Under the pieces are notes generated by a model. The model saw nothing but the letters and a program-made list of their open reading frames with translations, was not told the DNA's origin and made no database searches. Made by a program: the position numbers and the translations under genes. From Moniliella sp. 'wahieum' (lineage: Eukaryota > Basidiomycota > Moniliellomycetes > Moniliellales > Moniliellaceae), in the NCBI GenBank assembly GCA_003971905.1, contig RSEE01000015.1:682001-746000 (forward strand): DNA of 64,000 nt, given 5' to 3'. This document shows positions 37,069 through 48,275 of the stretch, piece after piece. Numbering within the stretch: the first letter of the stretch is position 1; each line of letters starts with the position of its first letter.

Positions 37069-37892
37069 ATGACCGACACTACGTCTCCCGACTACCTCCC
37101 CACCCGTCATCACGACAGATACAGAAGAGGCACGCATGTCACCATACCAGTGTACTAGCTGGGCCACCAAGCGCGGGTTGGCAGCTGCTGCCGGGTCAAG
37201 GCTCTCGGTCTCCTCGCTTCAATCATTGGATCATCACCCTTCTTCGCAGAGGCACCCGCCCTCGGGACGTTTTCTGTAGCAGCGCTTATGCTCGGCTTGC
37301 TTCGGACGGTAGCCATGTTGCACTCCAGTCTGAGCCGTAATCCCTTGCCCTGCATGCGCGCTGCCAATGGATTTATCAAAGTGGTGATTTTGTCCACCTT
37401 ATTCGAGGTTGTCATTGGTGCGTATCCCTTCCCCTCATCCGATCCAGATTCTGACCGGTTTCTACATAATAGTCATCTGTGGCTGGCTAATCGTCGCCTT
37501 GGTTGCCCGTTCGAAACGTGCGTGTTGTTCCCGTTTGATCCCGCGCCCTACTAACTCGTTAATTGGTAGCCTTGAGTCCCGAAGCGGGAAGATGTGCAGC
37601 CATGGTAAGCATATGGTATTGTGCCTCACTGATGCTGGTGGACTGGACACTCGTGCTATCATTCCGTGCATTTGATCCGGCAGGATCACAAGAAGGAGCC
37701 CATGCCCTGCACCCCATGGAGCAGAACGACCCGGAAGCCGCGCCCGAGAGCGAGCCGTTGCTGGATGCGGATGTAGAAGCTCATGACGTGGATGTACTAG
37801 AAGCTCATGCGGATGAGCCAGGATCGAGTTCTGCTCCGCCTCCATATGCAGGGTCGTACGAAGAAACCTCTTCTCCGCCATCCAAGGTCTGA
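37069..37892 (+). CDS. Small four-helix membrane protein, unknown function
   Basis: Start ATG 37069 gives MTDTTSPDYLPTRHHDRYRR. Helices seen: KALGLLASIIGSSPFF with PALGTFSVAALMLGLLRTVA (37190-37320), FIKVVILSTLFEVVIG (37372-37420), ILTGFYIIVICGWLIVALVA (37450-37510), and WYCASLMLVDWTLVLSF (37615-37665). The tail is acidic, Pro/Ser-rich and cytoplasm-like (PESEPLLDADVEAHDVDVLE), stop at 37892. Probable introns: GTGCGT donor at about 37419 with an acceptor before 37450, and 37516-37569 (GTGCGT donor, ACTAAC branch, GGTAG acceptor), the latter joining SK-PLSPEAGR in phase. The frame between the first two segments needs one correction near 37190. The layout recalls tetraspan/MARVEL-type proteins, but no signature is decisive. 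Confidence 0.5.
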
Positions 37893-39832
37893 GGGTGCCG
37901 TTGCTTCACGGAGTTGTCCCTTTTTGTCTTGCTCTCTGAACCTTTTTATATGTAATCAATGCACTGCAAAAGATTTCTGATGAGCCAGGGGTTCGAGTCA
38001 TTTACCTCCTCAGCTATGCTAGCTTGGCCCTCTTCCCGAGGCAGATGAGCGAGATGGGCGAGCCGTCGGAGCGTCCAGACTCTTGCGTGTTTTGGATCGA
38101 GACTGTACATAAGAAACTGGCTCTTAGTGCGCCCCGATGCTTTTGGCGGTTTTTGAGTCGCATTCCGCTTCTCTAACAGTCGATGTAGCTCCTCCTCTTA
38201 GCATTCCATAATAGGTGTTGCTGTCTGGGGCTCCCTTCCATACGAAAACGGGCCTCCCTTCTAGTTCTCAAGTCTCTCGAGGTGTGGGGCCCTGGTCCAC
38301 CTCCATTTCAAATCCTCCACTCCTGTTCCTCTCTCACTCGGGGTAGTCCGTAGTACCTGGCCCAGTTCCCCCACGGGGTTTCCTCTTTTTTTTCCACAGC
38401 CGGCTCATCGATGAGAGAAGATATGGGTGCCCCGGATTGGGGACGCACACGCTCACGGATCGACTCCCGCACGGCCTCGTACGTGTCCCCGACACATTCC
38501 TACTCCCCTATTAATGGTGTGTATGCCTTCATCGATCTTCACCCCATCATTCAGTATATTAAAACACGTATCATTCCGTGGTCGTGTGGCATGGAAAACC
38601 CTGTGTGAGCCTTTTAGAGTAGGCAATATCATACACGGTGGTGTTGCCTCTTTGTCCCAGCAGAGCTGGTGCTCGCGGTGGCAACTTGGTGCCCATCATA
38701 TTGAGTGTCGGAGTGGCTCGAGTGACGCACAGGGAGGCACTGGTTTATGCCAACAAGCAATGATGAGATATGAAATGGTCAGCTTGTGTGCACACCTTCA
38801 TTGAGATGAACAGGGGTGTGATCATGGCCATCATGCACGCATGCCTACCAGAGGGTACGGTGCGTTGGTTCAGGACGGGTTCGCAGTCGTGGGACAAACA
38901 GGAAGTGAAAAAAAAACTTGAAGTTGGCGAGCAGGTAGTAGGTAGTAGGTGTGTATTTACAAGTGCATGGATAAAGTACGAGGCTATTGACCTGAATCCA
39001 GATGAATGAGGCAATGTGAGGAAACTGTTGGGGAGATCCATGCAGTTCGGGGGGGGGAAGAGCGAGGTATGAATTCATACGAAATGTGAGATACAGAGGC
39101 GAGGCGAACAAAGTGCGAAACGTCGGATCGCGCGGGGAGAGGGGGAACGAAAAGGCGGGCACACTCCACAATAGTAGGGTCCTTTCACCACGAGAGAGTA
39201 AATCATTTTACTAACACAGTGCTGCTGGCAGAACGGAGGTGGGAGGAAAGGGGGGGGGGGGCAGAAACAACGAGACCAGTGTCGCATCTTGGTGGCTTCT
39301 TTTGGCTTGACCATCATCCAACAGCGGCGTCATTGACAACATGGTCCTCCCCAGCTGAGGCCGAAGTCTTGGTAAGAGCCCTTACCCCTCAGAGAGCTTA
39401 CCCGGTAAGCCTGAAGCACCAAAGAAACCCGGAGAAGCGACCCACTCCAGCCATCTTGTTTTTCTCTGTGGTTGTGTCGGCTAGGCCCGGCGCATCACTA
39501 TCAACCGTCCACAGCTCACCCCCGCGTTTGCCCCGGTCGAGGCCCGATGGCTAGGAGCAAACGCGAGACTGTTGGAGCGGGAGGTATAGGCAGCAGTAGA
39601 AAGTAAACTTCCGAACGAGATGCTAACATGTCCGAGGATGGGAGTAGCGCCGCATCGCCCGACGAAGCTGATCCCGCTGAGGCCGAACTCCGGCCCCGCT
39701 CATTGTCGGTTAGTGTCCAAAAAGAACCGGAACCGGAACCCTTCTTTCCCCAGTCATGCTCGCGTTCGCGCTTTCCCGACAACGTCCCCGGTCGTGTCTG
39801 TTCTGGGGATGGTAGCGCTGCAACGCGATGAG
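37893..39832. other. Spacer with weak ORFs
   Basis: 3' flank of the tetraspan gene and of the WC-1 gene. Open frames at 38411-38608, 39219-39554 and 39628-39831 (the last with DPAEAELRPRSLSVSVQKEP) have plausible composition but no domain, and overlap equally long frames on the other strand. A short gene near 39330-39840 cannot be excluded. Confidence 0.3.
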
Positions 39833-42800
39833 TCATGAGCAATCTTGGAGCTCCCGCTCACTCATCTCGGACGACGAAGATGAGGTGGGACCATGAGCCT
39901 CGTCCGCCTTGGGATTCGAATTGGACTTGGGCTTGGACTTGGACTTGGGACCGGTGCCGCTGCGGCGACGGGCGTAGGCTGTTTGGACATCGTGGCGCAA
40001 CCGTTTGTTGTGCAAACGTAGCTGCTGCAGCTCGTAGGCCCAACTGGAGGAACAGTGGGTTTCAAACTCGGGGAATACCGTCGCTGCTTCTCGGGGCCGG
40101 CCCACTCCTCGTTTCGATCGCTGGTATGGGCAAGATTGTGTCGGGGCTGACTGTCGTGTCGTTGGGGGCTGAGGATGGGCTCGACGGATATGCACCCAGG
40201 TACTTGCAACCCATCAGTCCCGCTAGGAACAGCGGGGTACACCTGGGACAGCACTTCCACCGGCTCCCGTCCCGATCGCGAAGGATGTGTCGGACCAGCG
40301 CTTTGGCTTGTCCAGCCAGAGCGTGGATCAAGGTGTCGGCAGCGGAGGGAGGGGGGCGCCAAGTCCTTGATCGACCGTCCCACCAATGGGACGACGTGAT
40401 GCCTAAAATGTGCACCACGGGTGCCGTCGCAGCAAGAAACAGGACCAGTGTAGAGAGAGACGGGCCCAGAAACCAGGCTGGGGGTGGCCGCACTCCAAGA
40501 CACGACGCGAGGCGCCACGTGGTAGATTTGCTGCGGTCGCGCTGAAAGGACGACCACCTTGCGGCCCTTGCCATGTTCAAGATGCAACCGGCCGACTGAC
40601 TCAATCCATCGATGATCGGTCGAGTGGTTTATCTTCATCCGGAACAAAAGATGAACTTTAGGTCCAGAGGTGGTCGTCGCACGAACTGAGCCTGCCTTGG
40701 GGGCTGATCGCCCTCCCGGCATGCCAGGATCGCTGTCCGCCTCACCTTCTACCCCAATGGAGGGAGGGGTTGTTTGGAACAGGATCATGGCTGTGGTGGC
40801 GCAACGCTTCGTTGATGGCGGCGGTGGAGGTAGAATTTAAGCTGACGAAAGACGGGAACAACGTCGGCAGGGTGTATAAAGTTGCCGAGGAACTTGCCGC
40901 TCAATTGCGAAGAGTTCCATCCCGTCATCTTCTCCACGTTGGGAGACACGTAGAGCAAGATCCCTTTAAGCGACAAGACAAAGATGGCGTCTGGGTTGTT
41001 TGCCAACACCAGCCGGGCCCAGTCAGAGAGTCGCGTACCCACGGGTTCCGCGTCACTGCTATCGCTTTCCGCGCTGGACGGGTACAGAGATTGCATAACG
41101 GCGCGCGCATTGGCCATCGTGGATCGGTTGGTAGCTGCTTGGACCAGGGGTGACTGTACTCTCCATCTCTTCACCCATCACCTTTGGTGAAACAGGAGCT
41201 GGGGTCATTTCCAGTTCTGAAGAAGGGGGGTGAACTGGGGCTGTCGGGACTGTCGCCTGCATCGCTTGGGCAGGCGTTTCGGCATGAATCGGTTGAGAAG
41301 CAAGGCGTACTTGGAAACCAACGACATACCGGACCGACGGATCCTCCCCCCACGAAATAGGTACCAGCGAGACCAAATTGAGAAACGGCTGGCCATCTTT
41401 TCGGTAGTTGATCAAGCTCGCTTGGCACTCTTGAAGTTTGCTCAAGTGGGAAGAAAGGTGGGCTACAGCACCCGAGTCGGTTGAAGTGCGGACGTCGCCC
41501 TGTTTTACCGACTGGCCTGGTGGGGCTTGCAAAAACCGACAGTTGCGGCCCACCACATCCCGATGTTCGTACCCCGTGAGATGGAGAAACGAATCGCTGC
41601 AGTACACAAGGGGCATATCGGGAAGAGACACATCTGCCACGGCAAACGCCGCCGAGAGGTTCCGGTCCCAACTGGATGACGGGGTTGGGGCGCGAAGCAA
41701 CGCGAAGCAAAGCGGAGAGCATGTCAAAGCCCATCGAGTTGATTGCCGATGTTGACGCTCCGCCGGTCAGGGGACGAGGAATGGCAAAACTGGGGTCGGC
41801 AGCTTTAGTAACCGAGTGCAAGGGGGGTTGAAAGACTGCTGCCTTTTCTCCCGAAGGGAGAGTACTCAGGGGAGTAGACAACGACTGTGTGGCATCAGTA
41901 GAACCATCGGTGAGAGAAGTTATGTTGGTATGGCTAGTGCGAGTACTTAGACTCGGCCTTCGCGTCCAAGAAAACGCTGCTAGACCCGAATCCTGGCTAA
42001 TGGGGGATAGGGCCGACACCGGTCGTTCAAGATGGGAGGAGTCTGACTCGGCATACCGTTCAGGGTGTTGCGGAAGGCGGAACGGCTTCCCGAAACATGG
42101 GCAGGGCTGGTAGCATGGTCCGACCAAGGCTGGGCAACGTTCTCTGAAGGAGTAAAGAAACCCGACGAGCTAGAAGGTGTCACTCCAGTGTGCGGGCGCG
42201 TAGGCAAGGTGGAACGGCTTTGAAGGGATTGCCACAAGTTAGAGCGCGCCTCGCGTAGACGCGCCATCTTTCGCCGCTCTTGGAGGGTCAATTTGGGCTG
42301 TTCAGCAGCCACAGGAGTGCGAGACGAGGTGACCCTTTCATTGGAAGAAGCATGTGAGTTTCCATTCGTTGAGAGACTCAGGGACCCTTCGCGCAGCGCG
42401 CTAGCACCAGCATCAGACGAAGTAACCGGGCCGAAGGCCTCATAGGGAGCATGGAGAATCTTGGTGGCGTTGGAAGGGCAGGATCCATTGGAATTGACGT
42501 CATGCAAGTTGAGATGCGAGACATGATGGGCAAAAACGCGAGCATGGTACCCCAGTTCCGTATTTCCTGTCGATTCTAACTGGGGTGAAGGAAAAGGGTG
42601 AGAGGGGAATGCCTGGGAGGTTTCTTGGGTCGAAAGTTCCACTGATCCTGGCGCCTCGGGGGTGGGAAGAGAGCCAGACGTGATATTAAAGCTGGGGTAG
42701 GTGCGATTGGTCTGGGCTCCGTCGAAGGCAGAAGATGAAGCGAGGGAAGATTGGGTGAGTGCGATTGGTGATGACGGCGGGGGGCCCAGGTCAGGCACGG

Positions 42801-42954
42801 TAGGAAAGCGAGGAGCGGGTGGAGGATAGCGGGGCTGGCTGTCAACCTGGTAATCGTCCACATAAGAGGTGGCAGCGAGCAAGGACGAGACCTCCTCAGA
42901 GCTGAGAAGCTGAGACAGCTGCTGGGAAGACTGATGGCGGGGAAAGAAGCTCAT
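39833..42954 (-). CDS. WC1: White collar-1-like blue-light receptor (LOV/PAS)
   Basis: Flavin photoreceptor and transcription regulator acting with WC-2. Start ATG 42954 (MSFFPRHQSSQQLSQLL). A long Ser/Pro-rich N-terminus follows, containing a basic helix LTLQERRKMARLREARSNLW (about 42285). The LOV domain is at 41665-41330: PLVYCSDSFLHLTGY, the photoadduct motif GRNCRFLQAP (41550-41521), INYRKDGQPFLNLVSLVPI and VRYVVGFQV. A second PAS follows at 41070-40560 (NPDAIFVLSLKGILLYVSPN, then RWIESVGRLHLEHGKGRKVV). The C-terminus has the conserved helix SSWAYELQQLRLHNKRLR (40060) and a Ser-rich tail ending at 39833. No GATA-type CxxC zinc finger is seen, as in other basidiomycete WC-1 proteins. At least four frame changes. 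Confidence 0.88.
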
Positions 42955-44760
42955 GGCCTGAGTGGCGAGGAGGGAAAGGAAGCGTAGCGGACGGACGCGG
43001 GGGAGGGGAGGCACTGCGGCTGCAGCCGAGGGAAGACAAACAGAGGGTCAGTGTGAATAGAGGCGGCCAAAAACAGCTTCGTTTCACCACTTACCTAGGG
43101 CAGAACAGGGAAAGCCTTAGAAGGCAATGGGTACTGGGCGCTGGCGAGGCGAGGCGTATGAGCCAGACGCGCTTCGCCGGAAGCTGTGTGCTTGCCAGGC
43201 AACGTGTATGGACTGGCCGAGGGTGGCACAGGTGGCGGCGGGTGGCGGCGGGTGGCAGCTGGGCAGGCAGTGGCGACCGGTGGGGGAGGCGGGCGCGCAA
43301 GTCAGGATGGTGACTTGATAGCAGGCGCGCAGCAAACGAGGAGGCCGTGAAAGGAGGCAGGGGAGGTAGCAATGTTGCGGCACAGCAGCCACTTCACTGA
43401 CGCCGAAGGAAGAAAGAGGAGAGAGACGGAGGGGCGGAGGAGAGGAGAACGAGGTGTGGGGAATGGTGCTAGGGCTGCCACTGGCAACGGCAACGGCCAT
43501 GGCAATGCAATTGGTACCTGCGGCTGTCGTTCCTGCTGCAGCTGCTCGCCCCTCGACCACACTGGCTGGGCGGACAGTGCTCGCCGTCAGGCCTGAGCTC
43601 AGGCCTTCCGGCCAAGGAGGCGCAGGGAGCCCCCACGAGGCATGAGGCGCTGAGGCTGCCCCAGCCTTGAGACGACGGAATATGGATGAGGATGGGATCT
43701 CAGATCTCAGATCTCCGATCCCATGAGGTCACCGGCCAGGGAAAGCCAGGGACCAAAAAGAGGCGCCCAGGCACCTGCCAGCGTGCCCCCCGAGATCGGG
43801 GAAATCTGAGACGTCGAAGCCGTCGCAGCCGAGGGGGTATGATTCAGACTGGCGATCGATGGGTGAGTTCTAGTACTGAGCAACTCTGACAGGTGGCATG
43901 CATGACATGTGCATGCGAGCGCTCAGCCTCAGGCCTGAGCCTCAGGCCCCAGCGCCTCAGCGCTCAAGGCGCTCAGGCTGAACACACGTACACTCAGTAA
44001 CGTTCAACATGTTCAACGTTCAACGTTCAACGAACGTTCAACGTCAAGCTTCAAGCTCTTCAAGTGAGAGCAGTCACGCGTCACGTCATCCTAGTCATCT
44101 AGTCATCGATCATCAATATCCAGGCGGTCGCCAACGGTTGCTGGTCGAGCATCGAATGGGAAAGTCTGAATCTTCCATCCCCACGCCAGTGAGAACTGCA
44201 CGGAACTCAACCTGAGGCCTTAGCCCAAGGCCTAAGGCTTGAAGCTTGAAGCTTCAAGTCGGCTAGCGTTCCGCTCCGAACGCCGCCCGTTGGGGTCCAA
44301 CAGGCGGTCAAAATATCTGTGATGCGCCACAAGCGCGCGGGGAGGCATAGTAGGGTATAGGCTGGCACAGCAGGATATAGTCTGAGATCTGAGAGCCCTA
44401 GTCACAGTCACGTTCCACATGTCTCGCATGTCACATGCTTGTCACCAGCCTGAGATCGCGCTGAGCGCTGTGTCGGCGACGGATCGGGCGTCTCCCGGCG
44501 TCTCGAGTCTCTGCCCTGGGAGCCTCGGGCCTCCGGACCGAGCACTTGGTACTTACAGCCCGACAGTAAGTGTCCACGCCGCAGGACACCTGGAGATCGG
44601 AGCCTCTCCTGGTGATTCGAACAGGGCGCAGAAAGCACAAGGGCGCCACGGAGACTAGAGAACGCCATTAGTGGACACTGCCCCCACCCCACATCTTGCT
44701 GACTTGACCGGGTGACCCTCATCAGCGGTCAGCGCTCTGAGCACCCCCGAGCGAGCTCAG
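42955..44760. repeat. Spacer dominated by palindromic words
   Basis: 42955-43100 is the WC-1 5' region, possibly with a 5'-UTR intron. 43580-44280 is densely built from CTCAGGCCTGAG, GCGCTCAGGCTGA, TTCAACGTTCAACG and GGCTTGAAGCTTGAAGC. Similar motifs continue to 44730. No gene supported. Confidence 0.55.
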
Positions 44761-46140
44761 CCTGTTCATGCCCTGGGATGCAGTGTGCAGTATGCCCTGG
44801 TACACATCACCCGATCGCCTGGTACCATGCCGCATGTGTCGCAACGCCATGCGTCCACTAGCCACCATCGATCGCCTCGATCACTGGTCACTGGTCACCG
44901 ATCACATGTCACATGTCCATGTCATTAATGGACGATCAGAGAAGCCTTGGGTCGGACGTCCCCCCTCTTTTGTGTCCAGTTGTGCTATCACGTGTTGTCA
45001 ACAAATGTCACGATGCTAGCGTACGACTTGGGAGCCCTCGGGGATCCTGCGGAATCAGCTGCAACAGCTTTCCGACGCAAAGTGGTGAGCGCTGTGAGAC
45101 TGAGCCACACAAGTCTTTTCAAGGAGATTTTTGAAGGGAAGGAGACACGAGGACAGACAAGGGGGGGCGGGGAAGAGACCAGGAGCTGCAAAGCCTGCTT
45201 CAGCTTGGTAACCCTTCCGTACGACTATTTAGCGCATATGCATAAGCAAGGGTCTTGATCACCTTGAAGCAACAAGGAGCTTATAAGTAGGCACTTAGGG
45301 CCTGGGAGAAGACCCCTAGCGTTACCTTGTGTTATACTAGCGGTACGCGTTACGCGCTATTGCGCGTTCCAGTGAAACGTTAACGCGTACATTACGGGGT
45401 ATTTCTTGTTCCGCACTGTCCGGCATCGATCATCCTGGAGAGCAGGTGGCCGGTGGGCAAGTAAACGCTATGAAAGCACATTCTTTGGTGCTGCAGGACC
45501 GGGGACGCGAGATCGAAGATTGATTATTGATTAATGATTGTCGATTGGATATCGATGGTCGATGATCGATGATCGATGATCGATGATCGATCGATGATGG
45601 GCAGTATAGAATACGGCTTGCAAGGCTAGTGGCTGGTGTGCACCCTGTGCAGCTACCCTGCCCGATGTTGCAGCGCCATCGAGCCACCGTAACGCATAAC
45701 GCGTAAATCCTCGGCCATCGTCGGCTGCATTGTGTGGCGTGCTGAGAGCTGGACGGCAAAGAGCGGATGGTCGTTGCTCGATGCTCGATGCTCGACGCTC
45801 GACGCTCAATGCCCGATGCTCGATGCTTGACGGGTGCTCGCTGCTAATAAGCGGCTAAGCACTAACTCCTATCTATTCCGCCCCTGTCGCCCCCCCCTCT
45901 CTCCCTGGCCACGACAAGCCGGTGCGTTGCGTTGGCGTGTGGGGGTGGTATGCAATGCTGTCCTACTGAGCGCTGGCGAGCGCTCAGGCTGAGCGGCTGA
46001 GCAGTGGTCAGGTGCCGGTGACCGGTAACTCAGCCACTCGTCCCACACCATGCACACCACCTAGTACTCAATCTGAGTACTCACACTCACATTCTCATCA
46101 CTAGCATCACTAACTAGTCACTAGTCACTCTAAGCACAAG
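44761..46140. repeat. Palindrome and GATGCTCGA/GATCGAT repeat tract
   Basis: 44870-44930 repeats GGTCACTGGTCACC and CACATGTCACATGTCC. 45555-45597 is GATGATC(GATGATC)n, and 45775-45840 is a run of GATGCTCGATGCTCGACGCTC. 46060-46130 repeats CTAGTCACTAGTCACTC. 45345-45395 holds GCGTTACGCGC and AACGTTAACGCG. No gene supported. Confidence 0.6.
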
Positions 46141-48227
46141 TCCCGATTGTGACATACATCAGACATCAGCACATGCATCACACCCGTGTGGCTTTTATAT
46201 AAGCGGCCACAAAAAGATGGTACTTCAACAGGACTATAGTAACAGTCACTTTTTCTCCATAAAGCGGTCGTGGAAACAGATGCTACAAGTGATATCGCAG
46301 CAGGGCAACCTGCAAGCATGGATACTAACTTTTTTGTGATGGATGAAGTTGAGACCAATTGAAAACGTGGTGATGGATTCTCTCGGGGAGGGAAATTATG
46401 ACGCTTGCGTGGAGAGGAACTTGGGAACGAAGAAGAGAAGGGCAGATATGCCGGCACCGCTATGAAGGGTGGATTTAGCACACGAGGAATGTTCATAATC
46501 CCTGAAAACTCAGAGAGAGGAAAAGCTGCATTGCCCCCTCTATCAGACAGATTGTAAGAAGACAATACCAAAAAAAACCAGTACGCACCAACAAGATCCG
46601 CGTTCTGTACCGGGGTCATGGGGACGCCAGGATTCATTGTCATGATGACGGCTCCGCAATGACAAGGTTTGGTCATACTTTGGAAAGAGCGGTAAGCGGC
46701 ATATTGGAGTAATATTTGGATGTTCTCGCATACATATGCTCTCGCCTTGCAGACGCCCGCTCATATTCGCTCTCGCTGATGTATCCGATTAGGACAATAT
46801 TATAGTGATTGAGGGAACCAGAAAGACCTGATTGTGTTAGGCTTTTGGTGGGATTCTGCAAAAGAATACTAGCGGTATCGTACCACAATTTGTTTTCCCT
46901 GCGCACCAACCCTTGCCTTCCTTCTACCACTGCAAACGAAAGAAAAAGTAATACCTTTGTGAGTCTGGTAGAGTAGATAATGGGAGAACGTGATGGATCG
47001 GTGTGCTGTAGAGAATCCGAGTGCCAAAAAAGCATCTATATAGGAGACCAGTCTGTGGGCGCAGGAGGGGGGATGAGGAATATATGGGAGAGAATGGAGA
47101 GGATATGGTCAGTACTAAGGTCAGATTGTGCACGCAGACACGATCTCTGCAGAGGGTGGAAGGTCGTCTCAAAGGTATGTATGGAGTTTGCTGTATATAT
47201 CATTGGGATGATGCATTTGTGCTTTTTCGCCTTCCTTCAAACCGAACCCCGACAACGCCTCACGTTTGGGCTTTCCCATACCGTGCGTTTCTTCTCAGAC
47301 TGATGCTGCTTCAACACTAAATTGTTCTCGGGGCTGTTCCAGCGTTAGACTTCGTTGTGGATCAGCTTGACAGTTGGGCCAAAAAGAGTTGTGCTTCTGT
47401 TTTCATCGGTCATGACCGAGTACGATGGGATGCAGACCCGGGAGATGGGCTGACGGTGGCGGTACCACAATGGGTCTCGTACAACCCATAGCGGATATGA
47501 ATAAGTGATAAGTTGGGCGAGTGGGACACGTGATTCCAACGTCAAAATGGGCGCTTGAAGCACTTGACGAGCAAACTGTACACAACTCTGACTTTGTTCA
47601 AATTCATCCGCTTTGGCAGCTGTTATAGGGGAGAGATCCCACATGAATGAAGGACGGGACGCTTCCAGAAAGGAGGACAAATGCGGGTGCGAACGAGCTC
47701 CCACAGCCGCTATCTGGAAGCTGGATGCATCCATTGTCCGAGTGGTGCTGATCGATCAGTTCACATCGGTTTAAAACGCGGGGCCAGTCAGAATGGGATG
47801 TACAGGCCTTATTCTGGCTATTACTATCTGACATGAACAACACCAGCCCCCCAGGGGGGCAGTATCACGGGCATAATAAGCCCATGTACAGTGTCATAGT
47901 TTGGCTGATCTCGCCCATTTCCAATTTTTCGTCTCGAGCGTCTCGCTCCTTCCCTGTTCCTTCCACTTCGCACCGTGTCCTCTGTTCTTGCTTCTTCCCC
48001 ACGAACGATTGCTACACCCCTTGGCCTAGTCCGATCCTGGTCTCCCTCGCCTTAGCCCCCGACTGTGACATACAGTACAACATTGTGACAGCAGGGTGTG
48101 AAACAAGAGTGGAGGAGAGGTGCTAGTATAGATCTCTCGCTGGCTAATAGAGCCAGGGAGACGTCGTCTACTGCTGCCCACGACGACATCCCGAAAGAGA
48201 AAATGTCATATGCAAAACTTTTGTGGT
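46141..48227. other. Gene-poor, AT-richer stretch
   Basis: Only weak ORFs without domains, for example 46125-46676 and 47345-47734 on minus. Base composition is visibly lower in GC than 0-44 kb. I see no motif for a coding or RNA gene. Confidence 0.35.
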
Positions 48228-48275
48228 GTTCCCCTGTCTAAGCTCTGTCAATGATATGGATGCAGTATATGAGGC
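48228..48275 (+). repeat. Retroelement 3'-UTR remnant
   Basis: Short copy of the element's 3' UTR: GTGTTCCCCTGTCTAAGCTC then TGTCAATGATATGGATGCAG, compared with 33155-33200 and 52120-52175. Confidence 0.7.

Noticed and set aside
39835..40545. Plus-strand open frame of 236 codons
   Set aside because: Antisense to the WC-1 C-terminal region, which contains the conserved helix; no domain.
44600..44630. GATTCGAAC, resembling an inverted tRNA B box
   Set aside because: The flanking bases cannot form a T stem and no A box is found.
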